Positions 1 to 15,515 of a DNA stretch of 64,000 nt are shown here, one piece after another; the first letter of the stretch is position 1; the number at the start of each line of letters is the position of its first letter. Made by a program: the position numbers and the translations under genes. The notes beneath the pieces were generated by a model that was given only the letters and a program-made list of their open reading frames with translations, had not been told where the DNA came from and did not search any database. The DNA comes from Hyperoplus lanceolatus (lineage: Eukaryota; Chordata; Actinopteri; Uranoscopiformes; Ammodytidae): assembly GCA_026929865.2 (NCBI GenBank), contig CM049403.1, positions 10,082,001 to 10,146,000 on the forward strand, in the 5' to 3' direction.

Positions 1-2904
<2,904 letters not shown>

Positions 2905-5625
2905 CCTCCGACCTCCCCCCCACCCATTCTACTTTCCAAAACGCTGACGTCCTGCCAAGGTCTATAAATTACAAAGGTTAGCTTCAACAGTAAACCGCTC
3001 ATTGCCGTCTTGGGGATCAGCAAAGTCCGGTGAAATCCAGCTGTGGTCCTGCAGTCAGTGAAGTAAGCTTTTTATTTGGTTGTTCTCTTGTTTTTGTTCT
3101 CAACCGGAAAACACCTTTTCTAGACCTTGGGAGAAGAGGTCAGAAGAGGAAAGAGCGCCACGTTGTTTCCTCTGTTCCAAGATCATCACTCGCTGCATTT
3201 CCCCCCCTACTGACTGTAACACAATACCACAAGAAAATCAAAAAAGAAATTACACAATTTGTGCTTGTCGAAAAATTCAGCCCACTTGCACTTCAAGGTT
3301 GCATTTACTCAGGAACAAAACACCAGACATTGTAACCTGTCTGAAACACTGCTCCCCATGTGTCGTCAACTTAATGACCAGCTGCTTGTCAGCATCGGGG
3401 GAAGACGCACCTCTGTCTCTCCTGAGCTACGTTCAGTTGTTTCCTCTAGCTGTGTCCCATTTCAGAGGCAGTCCAAATATCCTGACAGTTTGTCATCACG
3501 GGTAAATAACGCCGTCCTGTTCAAAATGCTCAGTGAAATCAAGCCTCCTTTTGTACGCACGTGAAGAAAAAACACAAAAGGTGAATTGTTGTTAGTCCTC
3601 AATAGCCCACAATTATTTGCACTGGTATGTTATTTGCCTAATGTTAATGGTGGTCTCTGTGAGGCCAAGTGTAGGAACTGCTGGCGTATAGCTTTAGTCA
3701 ACACACCTTAGCGGGCAGCAGCCTCTGAAATGGGACCCGGCTTCTACCGACTAACCCATTCCTGTTTTTCTGACGTGTATTAGTGTAGAGAAGTGGTTAT
3801 TATTGTAGCGTGATGGAGGACCAAGCGCCTGGTTTTTATTAACTGGATTTCTTCTCATCTATTTGTTGTTTGGAATGAAAAACTGCACACTGTTGTTATG
3901 ACACGTTTGAAAAGCACTGTGTTTGAGGGACATTCGTCAGCAAGCGGAAGGGGGCTTTTGATACATTGATGTACTTGACTTTCTGAGGTATACTAACGTA
4001 AAATATTCAAATTCTATCTGCACTCATCAGGTGTGGACCGAGACATGCATCAAATTAATCACAGTAGTTCAGCTGTTTACATTTTTATCCCCTACACACT
4101 ACTAGAACTGGCTCCACTAGACCCAGATGTTACCTGCTGCCTACGGTCTTTAACGTAGCTCTGCTCCGAACATCATGGCTAGAGTTTTTAATTTCTCAGT
4201 TCCCATCCAATTCACTGAATTGACATGACATTGTTTTTTTTTTCTTGGTTTTTTTCTTCTTAGCTGCTAACTGAGCTATGTAAAATAGACTTATGTTTTA
4301 ATATGACAAGAGTTGTGGATTAAAGTCATCCAATGTTGTAATAACATGAAGTGTGTGTGCGTGTGGTCTTTATTGTGTTCATTTCAAATAAGGAACCTGT
4401 GTGGGTCGATTATGTTTGACAGTGACCTCTCAAAAACTTTTCGACATAATGACAGAAATGCATTGACATTGAGCACATATGGCTTTATTTTGAAGATCTG
4501 ACATTTTGGAAAGACAAGGGGTTGGCTGCTCTGTCACATAATCATTGGTTTAGCATAGTTGCAGTATGAACCTACTGTAGTTCATCTAAACCAACATCTT
4601 AAGGAATTTAAATACTGTAATCGGAAAAAACTTTCTTAGCTTCCGCTGAATCTTGAAGGCTTATTTATTCTGTTAATGTTAACTGATCCCAGCACATAAC
4701 CACACCTGGGGTAAAGCACAGACTGACTATCCGTTAGGAATAATCTAAATGGGTATCTCTGTTTGTCTTGAGAAAAGGATGGGATGTTGCCTTAAAAATT
4801 GTTGTTTTTTATTTTCTTTGCAATTTTGGAGTTACAGTAAACATAGCTTTTTTGAGTATTTCCATTATTTGTTGCCTATACTGTACCTATTCTGAACAAC
4901 AATTCAGGGGTAAATAAATACTTGGTATAGTGAATAGTACCTACAGTAAATGTAACGGATTGCAGAATATACTGGTTAATTTGCAGATTAAGATTGTACA
5001 ACACAAAAAGTGTTTATAAGATGTTTTGAAGATATAACTTTGCATAACTGTGTTAAGCAGCAAAAATTAGCTATAGATTTTTTTTCTTTTTAAGATCATT
5101 TTTTGCCATTTCAAGCTTTATTTGATAGTGTGGAGAGAAATACATGAACACAAGAGATATATTTTTATGATAATAAAGAAGGATTTAACTTTAGAGACTT
5201 TGAATAAAGGATTTGACCTTGCAACAGAGTATTTTGCAATAATATTAGTACTTACTGAAAAGATCTAAGAATTTATTTTAGTTGTTTTGTATGCTAATGC
5301 TAATTTAAATCAAATATAATGATCTGCATAACAATTAAATGCTCCTAATTCCATTATTAACTTGTGATCTTGAGAAACTGACTTGTTTTATTGTGATAGG
5401 CTAACAGGTATTCAAAAAATAACTGCAATGACCAAAGAATATACTATTTCCATGTTTTGTCCATTAAAAAATAGAATAAAAGTAGCCCATTTAAGATGTA
5501 TGAGGGTTGATAATAAAGCCTTCCCTTGGTTTAATGTTTGTTCGAAATTGTATATATTTAGTACATACACAGAGGTAACCTACAATAATTTAAGTGGGAT
5601 TGTTGATTTTTCTATTGGAAAAGCT
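2905..5625. other. pde6d 3' UTR and pde6d-phb2 spacer
   Basis: The stretch follows the pde6d stop codon and is AT-rich from about 4600. Overlapping open frames at 3030-3564 look like nothing known, overlap each other in different frames and fall where 3' UTR is expected, so they are not called as genes. Possible polyadenylation signals are listed under pde6d. No RNA gene was recognised. Confidence 0.5.
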
Positions 5626-6402
5626 ATAGAGACAGTGCATGGCGCGTCATAATCTGAGGCCACGCCCATCGTGGGGGAAAACAATACACAGCGCTCCATC
5701 CACTTTATATTGAATGACACCCGTATTCGGCAAACAAACTTAACAAAAACGTAATACGACATGCCTTTCACAAATACACGTTACTTTCTTTAAAGCCACG
5801 ACTCTTGTCTGTCTATACGAGCTGTTTTGGTGAAAAAGTATTGAGTAATTTTCAATATCGAGACAAAACTCTTAACTAATGTATGCTGAATGCTAGGCTA
5901 ATGTTAGCCTTCTGCTGTAGGCTAACCCTCACGGACGGGAAAAAACACCTCAATATTGAAAATTACTCAATAATTTTTCACAAAAACAGCTCGTATGGAC
6001 AGACAAGAGTCGTAAGTAACGGTTTTTTGTTAAATGGATGTTCGATTACGTTTTAATTAAGTTTGTTTGCAGAAGACAGGTCTCCTTCAATACAAAGTGA
6101 ATGGAACGGTTTTCAACGGTTTCCCCCACGATGGGTCCGACCCGGTCGGACCGGACAAAAACACCTCAATATTGAAAACTACTCAATTATGTTTCACAAA
6201 AACAGCTCATATAGACAAACAAGAGTCGTGGCTTTCAAGAAAGTAACGTTTTTTTCTTAAATGGATGTTTGATTACATTTTAATTACGTTTGTTTGCAGA
6301 AGACAGGTCTCCTTCAATACAAAGTGGATGGAACGCTGTTCAATGTTTTCCCCCACGATGGGCGTGGCCATGGGCGTGGCCTATTCCATGCACTGTCTCT
6401 AT
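5626..6402. mobile_element. Fold-back/TIR element with internally repeated arm, upstream of phb2
   Basis: The outer ends are complementary: ATAGAGACAGTGCATGG (5626-5642) and CCATGCACTGTCTCTAT (6386-6402). Further in, ccacgcccatcgtggggg is matched by its complement near 6346-6366. A unit containing CTCAATATTGAAAA, a CAAAAACAGCTC block and GAAGACAGGTCTCCTTCAA occurs twice in direct orientation (about 5945-6130 and 6165-6350) and once, partly, inverted (about 5690-5870). The result is a long inverted repeat with one tandemly duplicated arm. No clear target duplication was found and no protein is encoded. The right end is only 113 bp before the phb2 ATG. Confidence 0.75.
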
Positions 6403-6435
6403 GCCCATACTTTTTATAATAGGTCTCTCAGACAG

Positions 6436-6449
6436 ACTACATGTCCCAG
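6436..6449 (+). promoter_or_regulatory. ZNF143/THAP11-type (SBS) motif in the phb2 promoter
   Basis: ACTACATGTCCCAG matches the core of the ZNF143/THAP11 binding motif ACTACAnnTCCCAG, common in vertebrate housekeeping promoters. It lies 66 bp upstream of the phb2 start codon, between the fold-back element and exon 1. Function is inferred from sequence and position only. Confidence 0.55.
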
Positions 6450-6514
6450 TAGCCTTTGCGGTTGACGAGAAACGGAAGGGGTTATCGCGACCTTGGTGTT
6501 TGACGTACAGCAGC

Positions 6515-9500
6515 ATGGCGAACAAGGACCCTAATGTAAGTTTTTCAAATGCTAAATCATTGCACTGAACGTGTTTACTTTTGTACAGGGCTGAGGTTTG
6601 GTTCTGTGTGACATGTTTATCTACACGTAAAGAAGTGTATGGGCTGCCAATGAGTCAGCGTTAACTCTGCAAGCGGTTAGTAAAGAAAAACGTCGGTAGC
6701 CTACAAACCCTAGTCAGGTCAGTTAGCATGACGCATTAGCTGTCTACTGCCAAACCTTATAAAACACAGCCTCGTTATTAGCAAGGACGTATTGTATGAC
6801 CTGACCTGGACCTGACTTTACTGTGTATTGCTGTTAGCAGATTAGTTTATGTACTTATATAAACTGAATGGAGTTGGTCTCGTTTGTAGGCCTTGTATTG
6901 TTCATTCAAAACATATTCAGTGTCAGGTGAGTCCAGGGAAAGCGTGTAACATTGATATGTAAGCATAACCTGGACAAATACCTTTTATAAACAGTATAGT
7001 GTAAGGTTGTAGTTTCAGTCAACATGTAGCCTTATTTAACGAACAGAGAGTATTCGGTGTGTGTGTTCTTTCTGTTGGACTACATAACAGAAGAACAAGA
7101 TGACACTTCAATGATAGGGAAAATTCAATATTTTAATTATTTGCTTATTTTGACACACTCATGCACAAACAGGACCTATACACATGCATTTAATGTTTGG
7201 AGAGACGAAGAGAGATATCGAAATAGCACTCTGAGCAGTTAGGGGGATGGTACCTTGCTCAAGGGTCACCTCAACAGTGCCCAGGAGGTGAACTGGCACC
7301 TCTCCAGCTACCACGCCACACTCCCAAGACTGGTCCCATGCTGGACTTGAACTGGCAACCCACTAATTGTCTATCCAAGAGCTGTAGTACTTTTTAATGT
7401 TGCTCTTTTCAGAAGCTGACTGTACATTTTCAGATTCTAAAATTAAGATTCAATTGTTTATTTTTTCCAATACCCTCACTCAATTCATCCTTCATTTTAT
7501 AAAATGGTATGGTTAACTCAAAATTATTTCAAACACATGCCTGTGATTTTAATCTCACTGTCTTTTCCCCCCCTTCTGTGCTGCAGCGCTTAGTGCAGCA
7601 CCTGAGGGATCTGGCAGGTCGAATGGCCTCCGGTGGCAAAGGAGCAGGATTAGGCCTGAAACTGTTGCTTGGAGCTGGTGCTTTGGCATATGGAGTTAAG
7701 GAAGCCACCTACACAGGTAAACAGCACACACTCGACCACAAGAAACCATTGACTACTGGCATGTAGAAGTCCTTGGGCTGGAGCCTTAACCTAGATTAAG
7801 GCCTGAAATATAGCGACATAAAGCAACTTTTAAAAAAAACACACAAGCTAGTGCACATCACATCTCAGAAAATACTGCAGATTATGAAAAATGTTGGATG
7901 ACAAAGAAAAGAGAAACTGACTCGGTTTGGGCAGCCAAGCTCTTGGTATGTCTGTGTCTCATGATTGGTCACTTAACGCTTATTGTGTGTGCGTGCAGTG
8001 GAGGGTGGTCAAAGAGCCATCATCTTCAACAGGGTTGGAGGGATGCAGATGGACACCATTCTTTCTGAAGGGCTGCATTTCAGGTAAGATCAGCAGATTT
8101 ATTAAGTCACTTGCTTAGATAATGAATTGTCTGTTATCTTTAATGGCTTTAATACATGTCACAGGTTGTCAATTGGTCATTTTTGATTTTTGGCCAACCT
8201 CTTACATGATATGAGCCCATCTGTCTGTGTTGTAGGATCCCATGGTTCCAGTACCCTATCATATATGATATCCGTGCTAAACCCAGGAAGATCTCCTCTT
8301 TGACAGGCAGCAAAGGTAAATAATCAGCGGACACACAAACACACACTAACTTTTTTTATTTACACGATTGTCTTTATGTACCTATTTGTAAAGTACTATA
8401 TACCTAATATCTTCATACACACACCTGCAGAGCACAAAGTTAACTAGGGCTGTACTGAACTCAAATTTTCTGTCAAATTCACCACCAATATGAGCTGATT
8501 CTTTTAAGTTTTTGAGGGAGAAACAAACAATGACACAAAAACCGGCATTTTGTCTTGTGTTTGTATTTCCTGCTTTTTTCCCGTTGTTGTCATTAACGTT
8601 ATTCCTGATATTGTGCTTGCAGATCTTCAGATGGTGAACATAGCGGTGCGCGTGTTGTCCAGGCCGCTAGCATCCAACTTGCCCATCATGTACCAACAGC
8701 TGGGGAAGGACTACGATGAGAGAGTCTTGCCTTCCATTGTCAATGAGGTCCTCAAGTCTGTGGTGGCAAAGTTTAATGCCTCGCAGCTCATCACACAGAG
8801 AGCACAGGTACGGCCCTCACTTCAGTTTCTGTACACGGATGACAAAGGCCTTTGATTTTAACTTTTTTGTATCCCCTCTTTATTTATTATATATTTTCTC
8901 TTGTTCAACTTGTGTTAATAATTGACTTTTTCAGCACAGCCTGCAACAGTCCTTAAAATGGAGAAGCTTATAGAGTTATTTGAAAATTAAGACTCTTGTC
9001 ATGCATAAAAAAAAATGAATATACAGCAATGCAGTATAATAAAACCCTCAAACATATCCTCAAGACTTGCCACAGAGTCTAGTCCATCCTTGCGTGATAT
9101 TGTCCAGGGTTCGACATAACCAATGGCCTGCTGGCCCGGGGCCAGTAAAATCATATGCAGGGCAAGTTGATTGGCCAGTCACTGTCCCGCCCGGGCCAGT
9201 AACGGCCAATCACAGTTCAGTATCTTTTTGTAGACTACATCATGGTTCATTGAAATGCGCGTTGAGAGTCGTAATAAAAGCAGTGTTTATTTAAGACTCA
9301 ATATAATAAACCTAATATAATATATTTTTTTAATGATAGGCCAGTGGACAAACGATGCGTGGGCGTTTTGACAGGCGGAGAAACAAGCGGACGCACTCTC
9401 GCTCCGTTGGCAGAGCTGCCTACCGTCCGCCTGCAAGTCGACAAATCAATCGATTTACTCTGCCCCCTTTCTTTCCTCCCACAGCAGAGGTTGAGGTGCA

Positions 9501-12500
9501 GAAAATGAAGTGATAACTGCGCTTTTCCTTTAGCTGCCGCCGTAATGTTACAGTATTTGTATCAAAGCCGTAATGGTAATACAAATGAGAGGCTTTATTT
9601 AACCGCTGTGAATGCGTCTCCGGTGATTGTGTCGGTTGTAGACAGAAACTAACGGGGGGACTGGGATCACTGGACAGTTCCTTTAGTCGCGCAGTTTGTC
9701 TGCCGATATGTCACTGTGTTTTCAGGCTCAAGACATACAATCAGATCGCGGAAGTCTTTCCCATTGACATCGCTAACGGGGGAATATCCTCGGTTATTAT
9801 TTTAGCCACAAACCACAGTTCTTCTGCGCGGCGGCTCACTCACTCACTGGCGAGATCTCACGGTGAAATGCTGCTATGCTCGGACGAAGGCATTGTGTGT
9901 TTCTAAGGTGATTTAACGTCATAGTCTTAGACGAGCGTTTAACTTATGCTGCATATTTTGCACTGCATTGTTTTGTATCAATAGTTTGAAAAAATGGTCC
10001 CACACCGGACTCTTATGTGAAGCTGACACTTCATGCTGAAGTGACGCTCCTGCAGCGTGCTCACGACCAGACGTGAACTCACATACACGGTGAAATCTCC
10101 CATTAAAAAAAAAAAAACCGACATAACCCCCTGATTTTTCTATTTTTAAAGTCAACTTGAGCGCAAGTGGAAAATCGGTCATTCAGTCGACACATTCACA
10201 TCCCTAATGCATATAGAAAAAGTAATCAAAACAGCCTACCACACCACCAAGACTGATCAGACCTTCATCTCTTATTTTCCCCTATGTTTGATCATGACTT
10301 CTGCAGGTGAACTATTCATTAAACTGCCCAAATTCAAGAATAAAAACAATCATCAAACTACTGGACTTTAAAATACTGGCCCACCCCTTCCACATACTTT
10401 CAGTTGTAGGCTTCAAATTCAATATGTTTGCCTGGTTTTGTATTATGTGTATGAGCAATCTCAACAAAGGGAATATCTATACTGTTACAGTATAGATATT
10501 CCCTTTATATTTGGTTATTTTTCTTTATTTTTCTAATACAGGTATTATAATTATTGACACTAAATTATGAAGAAAAAAAAAGTGTGTGCAGGGCCAGTGA
10601 AAATATATATTAGGGGCCAGTAAAACTCGGATCCACTGGCCCGGCGGGCCAGTAGGAAAAAAAAGTTGTGTTGAACCCTGTTGTCAGTCCAATGTTAAAG
10701 ACTGTTGGGTCTGTGTTGTTGTCTAGGTGTCCCTGTTGGTGCGCAGGGAGCTGTTTGAGAGAGCCAAAGACTTCAACATCATTCTTGACGACGTGGCCAT
10801 CACTGAGCTGAGCTTCAGCAGCCAGTACACTGCTGCTGTGGAGGCTAAACAAGTTGGTAAGGCTGGGTTTCTCATACATTTATTTTCCTGTTTAGCTTTA
10901 ACTTAAACATCCCATTACCACAGCCCATACTCAGATATAACAGGGTCTTTTTCTTACTACCATAAAGCAAACAGTTGTTGTCCGATTCAGCCCTACATTG
11001 TCAGCTGCTGCTGGTTAAGTACTTTGCTACAGCTTCTGCATTGGATGCTACATTAAGCCGATGTTCACAGAAAGGTGCAGAAAATGTCAATAAACCGTTT
11101 ATACATTGTAAAATTTAATGTATTATCCATTCCTTTTGAGATTTTTGAAAAAGTATTTGTTTACTGTTTTCATTAGTTAATAATAATGTGTGTGTGTGTG
11201 TGTTTGTGTTTTTAGCCCAGCAGGAGGCCCAGAGAGCCCAGTTCTATGTGGAGAAAGCCTTACAGGATCAGAGACAGAAGATCATCCAGGCGGAGGGAGA
11301 GGCTGAAGCTGCCAAAATGGTAACTGACAGACTTAACTGGAAAAATAACCTGGTTCTCAGTGTAACAATAAAAAAATGTAGAGCTCAAATTCGTTTAGTT
11401 TTCTTTTAAGAGATCAACTGATGTAAAATAACAGCACTGCCAGTTTCTGTGTTGAGCTGACCTTGAGTCAGTGAAACAAAACGGTTAGGACTTTAAAATA
11501 GCTTAAAAAGAAGACTGGAAAAAAATAATCAATGTGCATAGCATTATATCTCTGTTCATGTTGTATGAATGGCACTATTTTGATTTAATTCAAAATATGT
11601 GTTTGTGTTTTTTGTTGTTTTAGCTTGGGATTGCAGTGACTAAGAATCCCGGTTACCTGAAGCTGAGGCGAATCAGAGCAGCACAGAATATTGCAAAGAC
11701 GGTCAGTACTACTGAAAACCAAAATAATGATTTAAAAAAATAAATTGACAGCACTTGACGCATGATTAATGGTGATTTACTTTGTATGCTTCCAGGTGGC
11801 AACGTCTCAGAATAGGGTTTACCTCAATTCTGACAGTTTGGTCCTGAATCTACAAGACAAGTCATCTTTTGACAAGTAGGTTTCTACACACAAACACACA
11901 CCTTTCAGTGAGACCACTTTTATGATTATTTGCCAGCTTGACCAGAACATAATTATGTTCTGGTCAAGCACACTTAGTTGTAACTTGGGACACATAGCTG
12001 TTCTTAATGTGTAGAATAAAAACAGTAAATTATCCGGTGGTCTCTGGTAAGAATGGTTTAAAATGACTGTGTGATTTATGATGATTATGCAGATTTTAAA
12101 ATCTCCTGCGTCTGGAGAGCTGTGCTGGAGTTTGTGAGTAACCCTGGAGCAATTTTGGCATTCGTAGGAGGGGGAATGTACACTAACAAAACAACGTGGG
12201 CTATAAGAATATGTGTGCTGCAGTGATGTCAGTTCAATGTCGAATCAGCTCTTTAGCTTGCGTACTAACCGGGGCGGACGATGACGGGCAGTTCAGGCTT
12301 AGTCAAACTCCAGCTAGTAGTATTTATTGCACAGTCCCTGGGGGGAAAAAAGCACGGGTTACAGGCTGGATATAAAAGCTTCTGTAAGGCCTAAATTTGC
12401 CCTGAAGACAGCCTCGGAACCGCATGTCTGTTAGCTTTCAAAACCAGTGTTGCCAGATCTCGCTAAAGAAACAAGCAACCAATGAACTTGTTACGAGTGG

Positions 12501-13732
12501 TGCACATGGAGGAGCTGCGATGCATCAACTCAAGGTGTAACTAACTCTGCTGCAGCATTTGGACTTAGTCTGACTTTGACTCCATCCCAATGTATTTATA
12601 GATTGTCATTTTCTCTCTGTATACTTCAATGCCGATGCCGTATTAAGTGTTTTGTTTATATCAATCCCTGGCTGAAGTGGATGTTGTGTGCTGGCATGAG
12701 CTTTTGTCAATTAGACACAAATGGTTATGATGAATTGTTTGGCTCATAGTGACTTTCCTCCTGGATGTGTGTGGGTCCGTTTTTTATTATTATTTATTTT
12801 TTTGGTATTTTGTGTATTGATTTGAAGGTTTTGTTTATTTCCTTAAAACCTGTTTAATAAAAATAATTGAAAGAAAAAAAGAAACCAGCCCTATTAAGAG
12901 ACCAAGCAACCTTATTTTGGGCTTTCAGGAAGAAATATATCCTGGACCATTTATTTAACAATTGCAAATTGCCTATATACATCCATGTTATAAACGTATA
13001 GACTGTAAAAGTGGAAAACATTACATTCTTAATTTTAAAATCATTCATAATTGTCTTAAAAATAAATACTTAAACTTCCAATATCATATTCATTGCAGCA
13101 AAGAGAGAAATACTTGGCCTCCCATGTTTGGTTTGTAAAGTATTTTTAAAAATCAATTAAAAGTAGGCTTATTTGTAGGGATATATCTTTTTTTTTCTTG
13201 ATTTTACTCATACCCCTCACTTTTGGTTTCATGTTTCTAATCTATTTTAGTGTAGCCCCTCGACGAATGTCTGTATGTTTCTAAAGTGCCTTCAAAATAA
13301 CACTAGAAAATAACCTCTGACGCACATAATGTGTTTGAATAACACATCCAAACCAACAGCTTAGATAGAGGTCATTCAAATTTTATATAATGCATGGGCA
13401 GCAGGCTTAAATAAGCTACTGCACTTAGCATTACCAAAGCATTAAGACGCTGCGTTGGCTCTTTAACAGGGGACAGGGAGGAGGAGAGGGGAGCTCCTTG
13501 GTGAAGTATGCATGTCTGTTGGTGACGTATGCATGGAACAAATACGTTGGCATGAACTAGATCAGCCAATAGAAAAATTCCAATGCAGTAGCCGGCTTAC
13601 AAACTGTAGAGGGCAGTCACTATGCTTGTTAAATTACTCCAATGTAAGACCATGTACAGAATGTTGACAGACAGTGCTGGTTAATGATGTGTGTTGTTCT
13701 TTTACAGCATGTCACTGGACTATCAGAAGTGA
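6515..13732 (+). CDS. phb2: Prohibitin-2 (PHB2), complete, 10 coding exons
   Basis: PHB2 forms ring complexes with PHB1 in the mitochondrial inner membrane, acting as a scaffold for proteases, respiratory complexes and cristae and as a mitophagy receptor. Exons: 6515-6535, 7587-7716, 7999-8083, 8236-8315, 8623-8807, 10727-10856, 11216-11319, 11624-11701, 11796-11875, 13708-13732. All junctions are GT-AG and phases agree, giving 305 aa (human about 299). Visible blocks: the N-terminal hydrophobic anchor [20 protein letters not shown], then the SPFH/prohibitin domain with [38 protein letters not shown] and [20 protein letters not shown], then the coiled coil [20 protein letters not shown] and [14 protein letters not shown]. 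The teleost-type start MANKDPN matches the fish paralogue I remember as phb2a; the second paralogue was not compared. Intron 5 carries a 1.6 kb transposon. Exon 9 reads into an in-frame stop if unspliced (see findings). Confidence 0.95.
7240..7375. repeat. Dispersed SINE/LINE-like repeat in phb2 intron 1
   Basis: The stretch contains GGTACCTTGCTCAAGGGTCA, then ACAGTGCCCAGGAGGTGAAC and a segment ending near TGGACTTGAACTGGCAACCC. Similar accttgctcaagggcacc sequences recur in fish introns and spacers. The family is given from memory and the ends cannot be set. Confidence 0.4.
9105..10680. mobile_element. TIR DNA transposon, non-autonomous, in phb2 intron 5
   Basis: The ends are CAGGGTTCGACATAACC at the left and, as complement at the right, CAGGGTTCAACACAAC. 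Both are followed inward by GGCCCG/GGGCC-rich subterminal repeats built on GGCCAGTAA and ACTGGCCCG. The 5-bp sequence TTGTC lies immediately outside both ends (9100-9104, 10681-10685). The element is 1576 bp and has no intact transposase frame. CAGGG ends are common in hAT elements, but the duplication here looks like 5 bp rather than 8, so the superfamily is left open. The right end is 46 bp from the exon 6 acceptor. Confidence 0.82.
10466..10506. repeat. Near-perfect hairpin, 20-bp arms with 1-nt spacer
   Basis: The arm AAAGGGAATATCTATACTGT is followed after one T by its exact reverse complement. It lies inside the intron 5 transposon, close to its right end, and could extrude as a cruciform or be a remnant of a small fold-back insertion. 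Confidence 0.85.
11937..11968. repeat. Perfect 32-bp palindrome in phb2 intron 9
   Basis: The left half is CTTGACCAGAACATAA and the right half is its exact reverse complement, with no spacer. Within it, agaacataatTATGTTCT resembles an inverted pair of hormone-receptor half sites (AGAACA and TGTTCT), but with the wrong spacing for the classical 3-bp element. No function is claimed. Confidence 0.85.
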
Positions 13733-13936
13733 TGAAGAGTTCCTGAGGAGAGGCAGTAGAAATGTCCCTGTCTTGTCATCAACTACATCTGAACAGTCTG
13801 GGCTTGGTTCGTGGCCTAGCGAATCAACACATGACTGACCATGTGAATGTGGACACCAGAAAATTATGATTTACTTTTGTTTTTGTTATGTTTTTTTTTT
13901 TACCTTTCTCATTTGGGAGTGGTCTATATAATTTTA

Positions 13937-13942
13937 AATAAA
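13937..13942 (+). terminator. phb2 polyadenylation signal
   Basis: AATAAA lies 204 bp after the phb2 stop codon and is followed by a T-rich, GT-containing stretch near 13960. This gives a short 3' UTR, usual for this gene. Confidence 0.7.
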
Positions 13943-15365
13943 GTTTGTCAATTAATTATTTTTGTAGACTTGTTCAACTCAACTCAATGAAGAAATCCGT
14001 GATCGGTCAGATAGTACAAATTCAACACACCGAACAGATAGGCGTATATCCAATTGATTTTCATGTGAATGCTTAGTCATGGAAGCGCTTTTTGTCACGG
14101 CAACAATCACTGCAACAATAATTCAAAATATCAGTTTCTCTTGTCAGGAGGGCCGATAGTTCTCATGTCCAAAATGTCACTCGAGGCATGAGACTTCAGT
14201 GCAGCGCTGTCCACAATGGTCATGCTAAATGACAGATTTCCCTGCTGCACTCTCTCCTACAATTGCAGCAAACTTGATAATATGGTGTTGGCAGTCTGTT
14301 AATAAACTTTTATTATATGTACAGTTGTTCATGTCTTTTTTTATATATATTATACCAGTAGGTTTTTTTTCAATTGAACTTAAAACACCCAATTATGAAT
14401 GAATAGCCCTACTCGTAGAATTGGTAGCTAACCTCCCCGACTCTTCCAGTATATCTGCCATGGAAATGTGTATACCTCCGCATTACTGATCATAGGATCC
14501 TGCTGGATTTCACTTCCAGGAGGCCCAGAGTTTGAATGGGGAATTGTAGAGAAAGAACATATAGGACGTTTCATAAGAACACATCGCAAAAGGTTCTGTC
14601 ATGAACCTTTGGTCCCCCAATTAATTTTTGGATGAAAACCAATGCTCCAAGAATAGAAAACGTCTTCTTAAACAAGGACATTGTCAAGGAAACAGTAATT
14701 GATGACATTAGCAATAACAGAAAGAACCTCACATTTCTGAGGGGTTAGTGTGGTTTTACTAAAACAGTGTTCTTATTTTTTTTCTACAGATTTGTCAATT
14801 ACTGCTAATTGAGCTGTCTTTCTCATTGATTTTGATGGATGGATTCTTAACCATGATGCAACCATATGTCTTTGTATAACTTTCTACAATGCACCAATTA
14901 AAGTGGATAACTAAGCCTACACATAGTAGTAAACGTCGTTGAAGCAGGACCAGGTGCCTCCACTAGAGGGAAGTAAAACACAACTCTTTATATTCCAAAT
15001 GAAGCCTTGTTTCTCTCTGTTCACACCAGAAAGTAACATGGAAGATATGCACACTTAGGTGGTGCTGAAAGTTTGGTCATGTAAACTACAGCACTCTTAG
15101 TTTCAGACAGTAATTTAAGTAAAAAAATTTTTTTTGCACCATCCACACTTGTCTCTTGACTTTTGTAGAGGCTATATATCTTTGGAAAGTAATTTATACT
15201 CCTGGAAAGCAGGATTATATCAAATTAGAAAAATTCAACACAGTTTATATGGTACCTTCCTCCATTTTAGACTCTTTGGGACTCCATCCCCTCTAGGAAC
15301 AGTATCAAGCCGTTGGTCAAAGACGTTATTTTAGATGCTAAAGTTCACCAAAGTTAAACACTACG

Positions 15366-15515
15366 AAAATGCTTGGTACAGGGAGAGGGGAGAGGGGGTT
15401 GGGTGTTGTGTATGTATTGTATGTGTTTACATATTCTGTTTGATTTGTTTTGTCCATATGTAAAAAAAAACATAAAACCACTAAAATAAAAGTTTAAAAA
15501 AAAATGCTTGGTACA
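15366..15515 (+). mobile_element. 5'-truncated LINE (L1-like) 3' tail with 15-bp target duplication
   Basis: AAAATGCTTGGTACA occurs at 15366-15380 and 15501-15515. Between the copies lies a 120-bp insert that begins with a GGGAGAGG run, continues with GT-rich sequence and TTTGTTTTGTCCATATG, and ends in A-rich sequence with AATAAAAG. Direct repeats flanking an A-tailed, strongly 5'-truncated insert are the mark of target-primed reverse transcription. Confidence 0.75.

Noticed and set aside
3030..3564. Three overlapping plus-strand frames of 101-141 codons
   Set aside because: Different frames overlap, none resembles a known protein, and the region is expected pde6d 3' UTR.
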